DNA of 64,000 nt from Mermis nigrescens (lineage: Eukaryota; Nematoda; Enoplea; Mermithida; Mermithidae). The stretch lies in NCBI GenBank assembly GCA_036768485.1, contig JAVLUZ010000756.1, forward strand, positions 142,129 through 206,128, written 5' to 3'. Below the pieces are notes generated by a model that was not told the origin of the DNA, did not search any database, and saw only the letters and a list, made by a program, of their open reading frames with translations. The position numbers and the translations under genes are program-made. Positions 31,567 to 44,600 of this stretch are shown piece by piece (within the stretch, counting starts at the first letter, position 1; each line of letters begins with the position of its first letter).

Positions 31567-32070
31567 GATAGTGCTGTGACATTCTAAACTACATAAGTGC
31601 ACTAAATAAAAATCTTGCAGCAAGAATCGAACCCGCGTTGCTTCGCACTACTCTAAACTGAAACTTTCGGCGATGTTTAAAATACTAGTCTATTGTGTTT
31701 AATGGTCGATTTATGACAAGCTGAATGCGCGAATTTAATCCGCATGTTGCATGATTTGCTGGAAGATGAGAATAAATTATGCCGTAAAAAATGTTATTGA
31801 GATGCCCCTCCTTCCTTTGTAGCTACAGTGATCTCTACATGATCTACGGTAAGTAGGGAAGATATAGTTACTGTAGCCTCGAAAAAGATTTGCTGAAAAA
31901 GCTCTCGGATAAACGAAACGACTATAGCTGCTTTACCAATTTTATTGTTTGTTCGTCGTGCTTAATGTAAGATCGATTTTTTCGCTCGTTTTTTGGAATG
32001 GCTTGCGCGGTGTGCTCTGTGCTTTGGTCTGCTCGTCTTGTTTCGACGAGAATGTCTTTTGCTTATTGAG

Positions 32071-32100
32071 AGAGTGCTAGCCACATCTGGCTAGCACTCT
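32071..32100. repeat. Perfect 13-bp hairpin
   Basis: AGAGTGCTAGCCA, loop CATC, TGGCTAGCACTCT. Immediately precedes the truncated family A copy 9. Confidence 0.9.
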
Positions 32101-32102
32101 TT

Positions 32103-32281
32103 CCCCGAGAAACCAAAATACCCCCCCCAGAATTCAATTTTTGTTTTTTTCGCAATTTTTTGATGCCAATGAATAGTGCTCGATGAGAAACGTTGAAAAA
32201 TGGTGGTTTTCCCGCCATACCGCCATTTTTAGACTTTTGAAAAATCTTGAACCCCCAGAATTTTGGTGCTGCCCACGTATG
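32103..32281 (+). mobile_element. Family A MITE, copy 9 (left end lost)
   Basis: Starts at CCCCGAGAAACC directly after the 13-bp hairpin 32071-32100 and ends GCTGCCCACGTATG. No duplication seen. Confidence 0.78.
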
Positions 32282-33074
32282 GTACTAGCTGTTCACTTCA
32301 TCTTTAAGCGTACGTTTTTCTCCCAACTTTCCGAACGAAAAATATTCAAAAATTATTTTCCGAACTTGCCAGATAGGTACGCTCTCCGGCGTGCTGGTGA
32401 CTCAAGGTCCACTATTTTTGGCCAGCTATTTAAATTATATTTTGGCCGGAGAGTCTCCCCCTACACCTTTCTTAATTGGAACCGTCACTATTGTTGCGCT
32501 TTTAGGCAGGTACTTAAATGGTACCTAGCAGCTACCTGCTACCGTGCCCGATTTTCCTTTGGGCTTCGATTTTTGGCGGTTGATTGGAGTGCCCGCCTGG
32601 ATTTGGCCATTTAGTTTACACCTATTTGTGTCTCCTAATCTTTTTATCGCTGTTGTTGTTTTAAACCTCCACGTTTCATAAAACGTTTCAGATTTATGTA
32701 AACAATACAAAAATTGTTTTCACGAAACAAACCATTTTTATCATAGATGTTTAGATAATCAGAGCATGAGATTTTCTTTATATAGCGATTTTTCCAAAAA
32801 TTAGCAATTTATGTACACACGAATTGTATTAATTTGAATTTCTGTCGCGTAACTAAGTACCTACTTTACTTTCATAAAGAACAGGATGAAAAAAGCGCTT
32901 TAAAATCACAAACATAACACAAATCGAAGTAAAATTTCATAATCATCTAATACTGTATACAAATAGATCAATCAATTACTATTTATCCGTCGCAAACAAC
33001 TCACAAAACCGATAGACGATAGAAAATAGTAATCCGTTATAGACCAGAAAAATGTGTAATAGAGGAGCAGCAAT

Positions 33075-33274
33075 CACAGGTGGGCGTGGGAAGGTATGCA
33101 ACACACAGATTTCAATTTTTGAAAATTTTGTTCGCAATTTTTCGATATTAATGGATAGTGCTCGATGAGAAAGGTCGAAAAATGATGTTTTTTCGCCATA
33201 TCACAATATTTAAGACCATTTTTGACCTTTTAAAAATCTTGCACCCCCCAGAATTTTGGTGTTGCCCACCTATG
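33075..33274 (+). mobile_element. Family A MITE, copy 10 (internally shortened)
   Basis: 200 bp, about 50 short of normal, having lost most of the CCCCC-AGAAATC repeats. Flanks GCAGCAAT / GCAGGAAT match 7 of 8. Confidence 0.87.
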
Positions 33275-33832
33275 GCAGGAATCAAATTTTGGGATTCCAT
33301 TTCAAATATTTTCCAACGTTTAAAAAGTCAGAAGACTGATGCTAAAGGCGAAAAATATCATTCTTCGACCTTTCTCATCAAGCTAAACAAATTGGCATCA
33401 ACAAATCGCGAAACAAACGAAAATTCTGGAGTCTATCGTAGGCCTCAAAAATTGAATTTTCAGTGTTTTTTCTCGTCTCCTCAGACCGCAGAATTTTATA
33501 GCTTTGCTAATTATGTATGATCCAGCCAGATACCCAAACAAAAGGATAGTAAAAAAAATCAGGTTGAATTCCACCCCTAATTGCAGTACACAGTTTAAAA
33601 GCAATAGATCTAAAAGATGATTTTTTATCAATTTCAAACATACTTTTGCGACATTTATACAGCTTTATCACTTCATCTGTTTCTACGGTAAATGAATAGG
33701 AAATGGGATACTTGGCCTACCAGATGATCACCGGCTACTACTCATTCTTTTACGTTTTGTATAGATAAATCCCGTAAAAATCTACCACAGGGCATTTATT
33801 ATGTTTAGGCTTCGATAATGACTAGTCATCAT

Positions 33833-34089
33833 CACACCTGGGCGTGGGGGGTTTGGGGTATGCACCCCCCAGAAACCAAAATACCTCCCCAGAAATCAAA
33901 AAACTCCCCCCAGAATTCAATTTTTGAAAATTTTCGTTTTTTCGCAAGTTTTTGATGCCAATGGATAGTGCTTGATGAGACACGTCGAAAAATGGTGTTT
34001 TTATCGCCATACCACCATTTTTGAGGCCATTTTTTGACCTTCAACAAATCTTGCACCCCCCCCCAGAATTTTCTCGCTGCCCACGTATG
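33833..34089 (+). mobile_element. Family A MITE, copy 11
   Basis: 257 bp, perfect duplication GTCATCAT (33825-33832, 34090-34097). Forty bases upstream of copy 12 in opposite orientation. Confidence 0.92.
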
Positions 34090-34128
34090 GTCATCATCGA
34101 TGAACTGCGTTCCCTTCAGCGTCACACT

Positions 34129-34351
34129 GATAGGTGGGTGGCACCAAAAATTCTGAAGGGTGCAAAATTTTTCAAAGATAAAAAATGGCCTTAAAAATGA
34201 TGGTATGGCGAAAAAACACAATTTTTCAACGTTTCTCATCAAGCACTACCCATTGGCATCAAAAAATTGCGATAAAACAAAAAATTTCAAAAATTGAATA
34301 CTGAGGGGTTTTTTGGTTTCTCGAAGGTGCATACCTGCAAGGCCAGGTGTG
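34129..34351 (-). mobile_element. Family A MITE, copy 12
   Basis: 223 bp, reverse orientation, ends GATAGGTGGGTGGC and GGCCAGGTGTG. No matching flanks, so old or rearranged. Confidence 0.75.
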
Positions 34352-34952
34352 GTATTATCAAATGGTATTTTGTATGTAACTTTCATGCGGATTTTTCTGA
34401 TTGAGAGCCTAAAAAAGATTAACAGTCGTTTGAGTGTTAAAGAATCGCAATTCCGGTTCATTTAATGATATCATAGTAGAAGTTATAGAGAAACTGATAA
34501 AAACCATCATCAACAATGGTTACAAATTGAGGAAAATATTGTATCATTGTTTGCAAACTAATGTATCTAACTAACGGAGTGGAATTTGGCAACCGAAAAT
34601 TCTTCTGTATGGACTATTGCTTTGTTATGTTCAATTTTAATCGAACGAAATTTCATTCAAGTAAAAAAGGTCAAAAGATATTTACGTCGGACACCCAGTA
34701 TTTTGCTTGCAATAATATGATTTCCAGGTGAGCTAATTCCGGGAAGGAAGGAATTTTAAAGTAGAAGTTCATCAAATAAACTGGAATATATCACGTATGC
34801 GAAAAGCTGCTCAATGAATTATTCTAAATTAAAAATTATCAATTTTTGTAGAAAAAATAGAAATTTACTCGAAGGTGGGGATAGTTGACCAATAGTTAAT
34901 CTAAAAACAGCAATGAGGAAAAGTATTTAGGGCAGACTAAGCAGACGAAAAA

Positions 34953-35377
34953 CAGGCACGTGTCTCTGGGGGAATGGGGGGTTCAGACCATACGTGGGCA
35001 GCACCAAAATTCTTTTGGGGGGTGCAAGATTTTTCAAAGGTCAAAAAATGGCCTTAAAAATGGTGGTATGGCGAAAAACACCATTTTCCAACGTTTCCTA
35101 TCCAGCACTATCCATTGGCATCAAAAAATTGCGAAAAAAACAATGAAAGTTTTAAAAATTGAATTCTGGGGGGTTTGGTTTTTCGGGGGGAGGGTTGTGC
35201 ATACCCCCAAACCATCTACACCCAGATATGGTTCAGTCAGACCCCCCAAAATTGAAAAAAGCCGGAAAAATATGACTTTTTAAACGTTATTTTGTGCTAT
35301 TTTTGGCCTTTTTGGGCTTAGTCCTCCCAAAATTGGTGTTGGTCTCCACCAAAATAGGACGGCCAGCCACGTGCCTG
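34953..35377 (+). mobile_element. Family E MITE, split by a family A copy
   Basis: Ends CAGGCACGTGTCTC and GCCACGTGCCTG; flanks ACGAAAAA / AAGAAAAA match 7 of 8. A family A copy (34989-35230) sits inside, so E is older here. Ends 90 bases downstream of the ORP9 stop codon. Confidence 0.83.
34989..35230 (-). mobile_element. Family A MITE, copy 13 (inside family E)
   Basis: 242 bp. Flanks GTTCAGAC / GTTCAGTC match 7 of 8. Interrupts the family E element 34953-35377. Confidence 0.88.
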
Positions 35378-35467
35378 AAGAAAAACATTATCTAAATGAT
35401 GGCGCTAAAAACTTAACATACATAGTATGGCGAAAAGAAGTAGAACAAAAACACATCTGTTCATTAG

Positions 35468-35660
35468 CTATTCTTTACGTCTACTGTAAACCCAGTTTTC
35501 GTCAGGTGGTGCGTGGACAAAATACGTCGGATGCCAATCCAAATTAGCCGCCGCCCTTTCTTTCGCCTCGTTTCGCTGACGCTGTTCCAGAAAATGTTTC
35601 GACTTCGTGGCCAGATGCACGTTCTTCTGTTTCAGAGCCGCAGTTACCTGTCGCCAAAGC
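35468..35660 (-). CDS. OSBPL9: ORP9 terminal exon
   Basis: Starts after TTGCAG. Encodes LWRQVTAAL, a basic/acidic helix with [15 protein letters not shown], then a C-terminal PPDENWVY and TAG at 35468-35470. The W..VT.AL helix and the WVY near the C-terminus fit ORP9-11. No clear polyadenylation signal was seen just downstream. Confidence 0.92.
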
Positions 35661-38600
35661 CTGCAAGGTTCTTATCGTGCATGGGCAGGCAGCATACATG
35701 TACAGCATGGGAATTCCGATGGAAGGGGGTCAGGCCCGAAAATTTTCAGAAAGTGCCTTTTTGGGCTAAAAAACGATGGGTACACCTCGAAATCACTATT
35801 CTTAGTCGTTTCGGACAATGCTCGTTCTTTCTAGAACATAAAAACATGAAAAAAATTTTAAAAAATCGAGAAAATTGAACGGAGCATAGTCAAAAAAATG
35901 TGTATATTGAAAATTTGAGACTTTAGAGCCAAAAATGAGCTAGAAACGCTTTAAAAAAAGTAAATTTTACAATTTTCCCAAAAAAATCGACAATTTGAGG
36001 GGGTATCGCAGCCACACATGGGCGTGGGGGTTTGGGCGCTTTTTTATGCTCAGAAATGGTTCACAAGCGTCAAGAACATCGTTTTTCGGCGTTTCTGACA
36101 ATGCTCCGTCTTACTAGAGCATAAAACATGGTGAAATTTTCCCAGATCATGTAAATGAATTGATGTATATTTGCCCTCGGAAACTTTACGAACGTATTAA
36201 AACACAACTCACTTTCTAGACTCGTAATCGCCTTGCTCTCTTATTGATCTGACAACTTTTTTTACCACTGGAACTTGATGCACGTCTAAGAATACTTGCT
36301 CCTGCAACAAAATTGCGTTGTAGAACAAAAATTTTGACAGTTTTTTTTAATGAATCATCCAAAAAAGAACCATGGCCAACAGCAATAAGCCACCAACTAA
36401 CAAAAGCATCATAAGCTTCGAATGACTCGCATGAAAAAAACCAGAGCTGAATCTAAGCATCAAGTCTTTCTCATATCAACTGATTTTTTACCCGTCTTAA
36501 CGTATTACTTAGAATGCACAGAAAAAACAATGTATCTAGAAGTTGCCATGAAGGCAGCCACACCACACCAGGGCGTAAGGGTGGTTTGAGGCCCCCCCAG
36601 AATTCAATTTTCGATTTTTTTGTTTTTTTTTCAGCAATTTTTGATGCCATTGGATAGTGCTCGATGAGAAACGCCGAAAAATGGTGTTTTTCGCCATACA
36701 ACCACTTTTAAGACCATTTTTTGACCTTTGAAAATTTTTTCACCCCCCCCAGAATTTCGGTGCTGCCCACCTATGCTGCCCATGCATGTACACAGCCAAG
36801 ATAAAATTGTAAGGTGCCGTCAATCATTTTTACAACTGTGACCTTGCTCACTTAAATGAAAAATATATTTATATTCGAAAAACGATAAAATAGTAATTAC
36901 AAAGTAAAATTCGCAACTAATAATTTGAAAATTTTAAACAGGGAATTTTTCTAAATAAAAATCACGAAGAGGTTGAAAATTCATGGACGATGAAGAAAGG
37001 CCGTATTCAACGGGGTCAAATCCCCAAAACACTGCTGCTAGACTGATGAAATGATTACCGAATTTTATATCTACCAAGCATCTAAGTTTATCTTGTTTTC
37101 TAGCAAAATTTTAGTGTATTATCTCAAAAATGATGTTTACTTACTGGCATGCTGCCAATTTTGATAAACATTTGACCATTCCAATGTCCCCTAATCGTGG
37201 CGAATGCATTTTTGTTGTGCGGTCGAAATACTTCGCCTTTTATTAAATGCGCTTTCCCGCCGTAAAATGGCTAAAAAGTTCAATCGTAGCGTAAAACGAG
37301 TGCTGAAAAACTAGATCTTAGTAAGGTATGCTAAAGTGAAGAAAAATATAAATGGTCGAAAAACGATTAAATCTTTAAGTTTTGATATAAATATCGAACC
37401 CGCCGTTTCTCAATTTTTTTATATATATCTTACAGAAAATACGGTGTTTAGAAGTATCTATTTATACGTACATATGTATAAGCGATAATAAATAAAAAAT
37501 ACTGCTTAGGAAACACATTTAGGATATTTGCTGACTTTTCAGTTTTGTGTATTTTTACGCTGTTTGTGACGAGACAACTGTACAGATAGATAATAAATCC
37601 AGCTTCTTACCTAATTGATCACTTTAGCATTATCACCATACATAAGAGTGGGAGGTTTGGGGGGGTTTCTCCCAGAAGTTAATTTTGGTGCTATTTTTGG
37701 CAATTGCGCTCCATCTGACCTTCAGAATTTGGCTGCTGCCCATACACATATGATCATAACTGTTTGATACATAATCAATAGCGCACTTATACAACCCTTT
37801 CATAGCAGCTCGGCACTAGTAGGTGCAAGCATAGCCACTGTACTTATTTTTTAAAGATATCTTGTTCTATAGTATAGAAGTGTTATAAGGCTTACTCAAA
37901 ATGAATAAACCATACAGTAGGAAGACAAGAAAAATATGCCAAAGCGCAAAACTAACAATAAAATTATTTTAGAATTACAATACTTAATGGCATCGTTATA
38001 TTATAGTACCTTAATTTATTATCATGATTATTTAGTGAATTAAGGCTCATTCATACTTCACGCAGGATCGCGTCGCAGTATTTATGTATATGGCGTGACT
38101 TTTTCTAAAAATAGCGCAACTTGCGAAAATCGTGCGAATGGACGTATCGCTTTATCTATGCATACTTCTTGCGAAACATCACACGGAAATCCGCAAAAAA
38201 TCGACGCATCGCGTGTTCCATTAATACTTGCTGCAAATTTTCGCAAATTAGGTTTTCCTGCGATGCAACGTGCGATTTTTTTCGCGAATCTTATGAAATA
38301 TCGCACGATTTTTTCGCGCATTTTTTCTTTGTCCCTTTCTCGTCTGACCTCATTATAAGTTCAACGCATTGTCCAGTTCATACGAGTAGGTATAGAGTAG
38401 AGCTGTGCCGGGGCCGCCTTTTTTGCCGGGGCCGGGGCCGGGGCCTAGGCCCCGGTGCCGGGCCTCGCCGGGGCCAATAATAGCGTGCTTTAAGATGCTC
38501 ATAGTACGACCCTGCCCTACCCCTTACATGTACATATATTCTTGCTTGTAGTATGCATATATTCTTGCTTGTAGATATGCACGTCAAGCGTTAATATTTC

Positions 38601-41600
38601 TTGGGATTACAAGATATAACAGAACATGGGCATCGGGGGATCTAGACCCCCCAGAATTCACATTCTCCCCCCCAAATCCGCTAGACCCCCAGAAATTGAT
38701 TTCTAGAATTTTTTCTGTTTTTCTGCGGTTTTTTGATGCTAATGGATAGCTCTCATTGAGAAACGCGAGAAAACCGGTGTTTTTTCGCTCTACCGTATAT
38801 TATCAGGCACTTTTTAATTTTGAAAAATTGTGGACTTCTAGAATTTTTGAGCTGCCCATGCATGGATTTAACTCCTCTGACTTGGTGCGTTTTTCAATGT
38901 GCTTTACTTTGCACTTTTTTTAGGCTTATTATTCTATTTGTTCTGATAGACGTAGCTGTCTGCTACCAAGCAAGCTGGAAATGCTCGTCTATATGAATTG
39001 CAATTTAAAATATGTCAATTCTGATTATCAACAAGAAATTCGCACCAATCTGACAGAGTGAAATAAAGATTTGAATTAGCAAGATCTGTGGTTTGCTTGA
39101 AATTGAGTTTGAAGGTAAATCTACCCAGGACATTATCAATTTTCTACATTATAATCAACTCTAACATTGGCCCCGGCTCCCGGTGCCGGGGCCAGCCTCG
39201 GCCCCGGCACAGCTCTAGTATAGAGCTAAAGCAGTTTAAAGAAACACAAAAAAAGTTGGGTTTAGTATAAAATAGCCAAAAAGGTAGCAAAAATGCTGTT
39301 CTGTGGTTCTACAGTAATCTTTGGGGGCTTTCAAGTTCTGATGGGAAAAATCGCATAGAAATTGTTCAACTTTTTTGGGGTCTATCACTTTGGGAGTCTT
39401 ACAGGCGTGTGAGACATTCTGGTCTAATGTGGCTGCTAATAAATTGCTAAAAAAACCGTGAATTTATGTCATTTTTAGGCTGCTTACATAGACGTTTCAC
39501 GATGAACGGTATTCAGGGGGCTGGATGGGGGCCGCTTTTCCGAAATGAAAGGAGTATTTTTCATAAAAAAAGAATCCAAAATTTCCGAAGTTCGACAAAA
39601 CGCCAAGAAAAAGTAATAAGCGCACTTAACAATTCCAAAATTTGTCGCCCAATTTCTTATTTTTTCTAATTCTAGAAATTAAGCCTATTTCTACACAGTA
39701 ATACACCTACGCTATAAAAACCTAAGCTCGTTTACTTTATTTATTATAAGGAATTTATTTCGAAGAATTTTATTGTCATTTCCCCAAATGATGTGAAAAA
39801 ATAAACTTGCGCGACTGACCGACAATGTTCGATATTTTGTCCCAAGCGAGATCTTTCTGCTTACAAGCTCGCACGGCATGTACAAAACGATTAGCTCGAA
39901 TGAAACCGTGTTACAACACTCAAAAATTAAGTTGTATCAAACAGTTTTACTGATGACAAAGATACTATTGAATCAACTTCATCAAAACCTATGTAGAGCG
40001 TGACGATCATAGGTGGGCAGCACCAAAATTCTGGAGGGGGTTCAAGATTTTTCGAAGGTCAAAAAATGTTCTTAAAAATGGAGGTATGGCGAAAAAACAC
40101 CATTTTTCAAGGTTTTTTTCATCGAGTACAATCCATTGGCATCAAAAAATAACGAAAAAACGGACGAAATTTTCAAAACTTGAATCCAAAGGGGAGTATT
40201 CGGTCTTCTAGGGGGTGCATACCCCTAACCCCCACGCCCACGTGTGGTGACGATGAGCCATGTAGGCTACACTCCTTGAAGTATCGACGTGCAGTTCGAA
40301 CATGCACTCGGCGTTTGCGCCATTTACATAATGGCCGACTAGGCCGTAAATCGTCAAAATTGACATTTCAGTTGGAACTGCGTGTATAAAAAAAGGCGAA
40401 TTCGCGTCCGTCAGCAATTTGTTGCTAAGAATAGTCATTTTTGACACTTTTCACACAAAAGCACGCGATGAAGTATAATTTGCAACGCGAATCATCGCGC
40501 GATGAAATTTCTGGATTGCGCGATTTATTCTGCGTTGCGATTTTCGCAGGAAGTTTGAATTAAAAAATCGTGTCGCAGACACAACCCTGTGATTCGCGCG
40601 AAAGTATGAATTGAATTCGCGCGCAAATCTGATCCTGTGAGCTGCGATTTTCGCAAGTTCGGCGCGATGCGTGGAGTATGAATGAGGCTTTATTTGTCAA
40701 TAGACTCGTTATCTACCTGGGCGTGGCGAGTTTGGGGGGAATGCACCCCCCCCCAGAAACCAAAATACCCCCAGAATTCGATTTTTGATTTTTTTTGTTG
40801 TTTTTTCGCAATTTTTTGATGCCAATGGATAGTACTCGATGATAAACATTGAAAAATGGTGTTTTGTCGCCATACCACAATTTTCAAGGCCATTTTTTGA
40901 CCTTTGAAAAATCTTGCACACCCCCAGAATTTTGGTGCCGCCCACCTATGCCCGTTATGTTTGTCCAGACAAGGGGAGGAGTAAGGAATGGACTTCCACG
41001 TTAAAACCATCTTAAGATATGTTTAGCTTGAATTTTCGAACTTTATCACTGCTTTACGTACATATATTCGAATCCATCAGGTATCAAGCTAAAAAAGCCA
41101 AAATTACGTACTCACTTCGTAAATATGCTTACGACCACAGGTGGGCAGCACCAAAATTCTGAGGGGGTGAAAAAATTTCTGAGGTGAAAAATTTTTAAAG
41201 GTCAAAAAATGGTCTTAAAAGTGGTCGTATGGCGAAAAAACACCATTTTTCGACGTTTTTCATCGAGCACTATACAATGGCATCAAAAAATTGCTAAAAA
41301 AGCAAAAAAAAATTTTTTTGGGGGGGGTATTTTGATTTCTGGGGGAGGGGGTATTTCAACCTGTTAGGGGGATGCATAGCCCCCCAAACCCCCCCCCCAC
41401 GCCCATGTGTGCTTACGACTTCACTTCTTTGTTTCTAATTACCTAAAATTTTGTGAAAAATTCAAGGATGAATTTTGATTTTTTAAATTTTTTTCGGATA
41501 TTATCATTCGTTTCCATTGCTCGAATAGTTTTATTCTTGCCCTCTTAAAAAACGCTTTTCGCTTGGTATAAACATCATTTGTAATTATTTAAATAATGCG

Positions 41601-44600
41601 TTAATGGACAAACGTAGTACAATTTACCTTCGTCAAAAATTCTATATTGGCAGAATAACCAGTTTTTTGGCAAACGATTGAGCATTTACCACCGAGTTCT
41701 ATCCAAGGAGTACCAAGTATCGAGCTAAATTCAGTTTTTGCAATTTAATTAAAAAGCATAATTCTAATATTAATACAGCGCAGTGAAATTCAAAACAGAA
41801 AATCGTTACAAAATTACTTTAAACATGGCACACTTAGTTAGTACTTACATAAAGATAAAATGAAAAATATCCTAAAATAATAATACATCGCAATACGGTG
41901 CGAACAATGACGTCTTTATAATTCAGACATAAAAATTTTCTCACTATACATCCTGCAAACGTTAGTTGCCCATGCTGATACTAAATTGTATACTCCTATG
42001 CATAGGTGGGCGCCATCAAAGTTCTGGGGGGAGAAGGCAAAATTTTTTCAAAGGTCAAAAAATTACCTTAAAAATGATGGTATGGCGAAATAAACACCAT
42101 TTTTCAACGTTTCTTATCGAGCCCTATCCACTGGCATAAAAAATCGCGAAAAAACATAAAAAATTTTCAAAAATTGAATTCTGGGGGGCTTATTTTGGTT
42201 TCTGGGGGATGCATACCTACCTAAACCCCCCACGCACAGGTACGCTCCTATGTGGGTCTATTTCTTATGCACTGGTGACCAATATTCAGTCATTCGCTAA
42301 GTAAATCGAAGTGTCCAAAGAATAATGAATAAGCTTAAATCCGCTTTCGCTTTTTAAGCAAAAAAGAAATCTGATGTTCTGGAGGACAGATGCATCCATG
42401 AATTATCTTACCTGTCAAATTTTTTTCCGATCAAGAGGGGGCCTTTCGGCCTTGTACATACATGCATGCATACAGGCTCGTATTCACGGGAGAGACGGGG
42501 GGCCGCCCTCCCCGGAAATTAATAAATAATTTTTGAAAAACAAACAGGGGTCCCCAAAGGAAAAAATGAAATATTCTCGAAGTAGGCCTAAAACACCACC
42601 AAAACAGGTTTTTAGCGCACTTTTGAGCTAGTAAATTCGAAATTTATTGGCGCTTCGCACCGAATTTATTGTTAATCTATAGTTTTTGTCTTCTAACCCG
42701 CCCAAAACCGCTCAAATTTGAGTTAGACACGTAGAACATGCTGAATTTTCTTGGCGCTTCGCGCCGATTTATTTATTTCCTGTATTCTTTTTCTTTGTAC
42801 ATCACAGAGATTAAATACAAAGACAGAAGCTAGGAAATTATTCGTCGATTGAATGATGAGAAATTAGTAGTGTAGATTATTTAAGCAATAGATTTGTGTA
42901 AAATGAGTATGAAATAACGAGAAAATTTTTAAATTTTTGCGGAATTTTTCTTTACCATTGCATATAGCTCGTCGAGGTAGGCTCCAAAATGCCTTCATTT
43001 TTGCCCATATCCCAATGGTTCTAGATATATCTGACCTCAAAATCCCCCCCGAAATAAAATCCTGGATAGGGGCCACGATACATACATACATATAAATAAA
43101 CTACTATGTATTCGTAAGTACACGTCATACGATCCGAAGTAAAATGTCTTAAAGAAATTTAGGACAAATTAAAACTTGGTGCTTAATAGTTCAACATTTG
43201 GTAATTAGTGCTTAAAACAAAAGCTTTACTATACCGTCCGTATCCGCTGGGAAATGTCAATATATAATCCTCGGATACATCTGACAACGACAAACGGGCT
43301 TGTCCGACATTGTGCACGGCAATAGATAAACCCAAAAATTTAGATTTCGTCCAAATATGACCGTTGAGAGAAATCCGCTTGTTAGGGTATTCAGCGAAAA
43401 AAGCGGACACTAAGAATAAAGAAAAACTTTCCAAAGATAAAGCTATCGATCGAAAATATAATTTTTCATTGTTTAACTTTATTTTATATTTTTCGTTACA
43501 ATGAAAACCATACAAAACAGGGTAATTCGTGCTCCTGATAAACAGCGCGAACCCTCTAGTTGCTAATATATCACAGAAACAGTTTCAACTAAAAACGGCG
43601 CTAAATAACATTAAAGCTAATATAAAAGAGAAATAATTTTTAAGGTAGAACTGAAATATAATCAAAGGCGTAAATCAGAATTAGATACAGTGTCAATAAT
43701 CCCTTAGTCAGGAAAGTTGTAGAAAATTTAAAAAAATTGCAATCCTGTTAAATAAAACAAGGAAGATGTATAAATACTCGAATTTGCGCATTGTTCTGCT
43801 AAGATCGCAAAAATTTCATGGATTTACATGCACGTTTGGAAATAGGTTAATTTTGAAAATCCGAGCAAAATGTGGGCAAGATTACGCATGAACAAAGATA
43901 ACAACTTTGATTGAATTTCAATCACTACTTCTACCTGAATCATGAAGACAGTTGAACAAGTTAGAGAATATCAAAAACTTTACCGAATACATTGGGACGA
44001 AAATGAGACAAAAAACTTGCAAAGCTTATAAGAACTCATTAATTATATTTTATCCAGTGGGTCCAAGTCTTTGTACATTTTGTATAAAAAATTTTTGGGC
44101 ACTAAAATATGGTACAGTAGCAGCGATTTTAGTGTGGTGAAAACAGAGTTGTTCGACTTTTGGTAGTGTATTTTAGCTAATTTCCGGGTCTCTAACGGGC
44201 AAAAATCACTAAGAATCGTCTTAAAAACGGCGCGAAACGCCTAAACTTTGACATTTTTCCTTTTGAAATGCAATTTCTGCCATTATAAAGATATATAGAA
44301 CACACAATTACTCATTTCGGCGCGGAGCACCAAAATTTTTTTGCGAATTTTAGACCTTTTTTACAATTTTTGTCTTCCCAAAAAAATCTTAGTACATGTA
44401 CAAAGACGGTCCCGAAAAGTCTTTGTACATCAAGAAAAATCTTTGCCGAATACAAAAAAACGTGATTTTATCGTAAAATATTAAATACATTTAATTTAAT
44501 TGCGCGCCGACATCAATGTTCCTTTTTGTATAGGAACCTTGCGCATTATGTAAATAAATACCACATACCTGGGGGATGATGTGACACCTGCTCTGCTATG

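Larger units (their letters stand above)
31570..33070. other. Intergenic, apart from hairpin and family A copy 9
   Basis: Moderate-GC stretch 32290-32640 has an open + frame of 143 codons (32183-32614) that begins inside family A and has no recognisable motif. A pair of GAGAGTC/GCTCTCCGG-like inverted bits occurs there. I see no supported gene. Confidence 0.4.
38043..40689 (+). mobile_element. PIF/Harbinger-like non-autonomous element
   Basis: Inverted ends AGGCTCATTCATACTTCACG and AGCCTCATTCATACTCCACG with a TTA duplication (38040-38042, 40690-40692). A 3-bp TWA duplication is typical of PIF/Harbinger. Subterminal regions at both ends repeat TTGCGAAAATCG and its complement. No transposase ORF. 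Two elements lie inside: a GC-ended hAT (38398-39217) and a family A copy (40008-40246). The superfamily rests on the TSD only. Confidence 0.72.

Noticed and set aside
31595..31660. tRNA-like B box (GGTTCGATTC on the minus strand)
   Set aside because: No A box, no paired acceptor stem and a poor T stem; could be a chance match or an old SINE fragment.
32183..32614. 143-codon + strand ORF
   Set aside because: It starts inside a MITE, has no known motif, and no splice or homology support.
40208..40447. Minus-strand ORF with [11 protein letters not shown], at first sight the SILTVPW exon of ORP9
   Set aside because: No AG acceptor gives the needed phase, and the true exon with [20 protein letters not shown] was found at 41628-41724. 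The ORF runs into family A copy 15.
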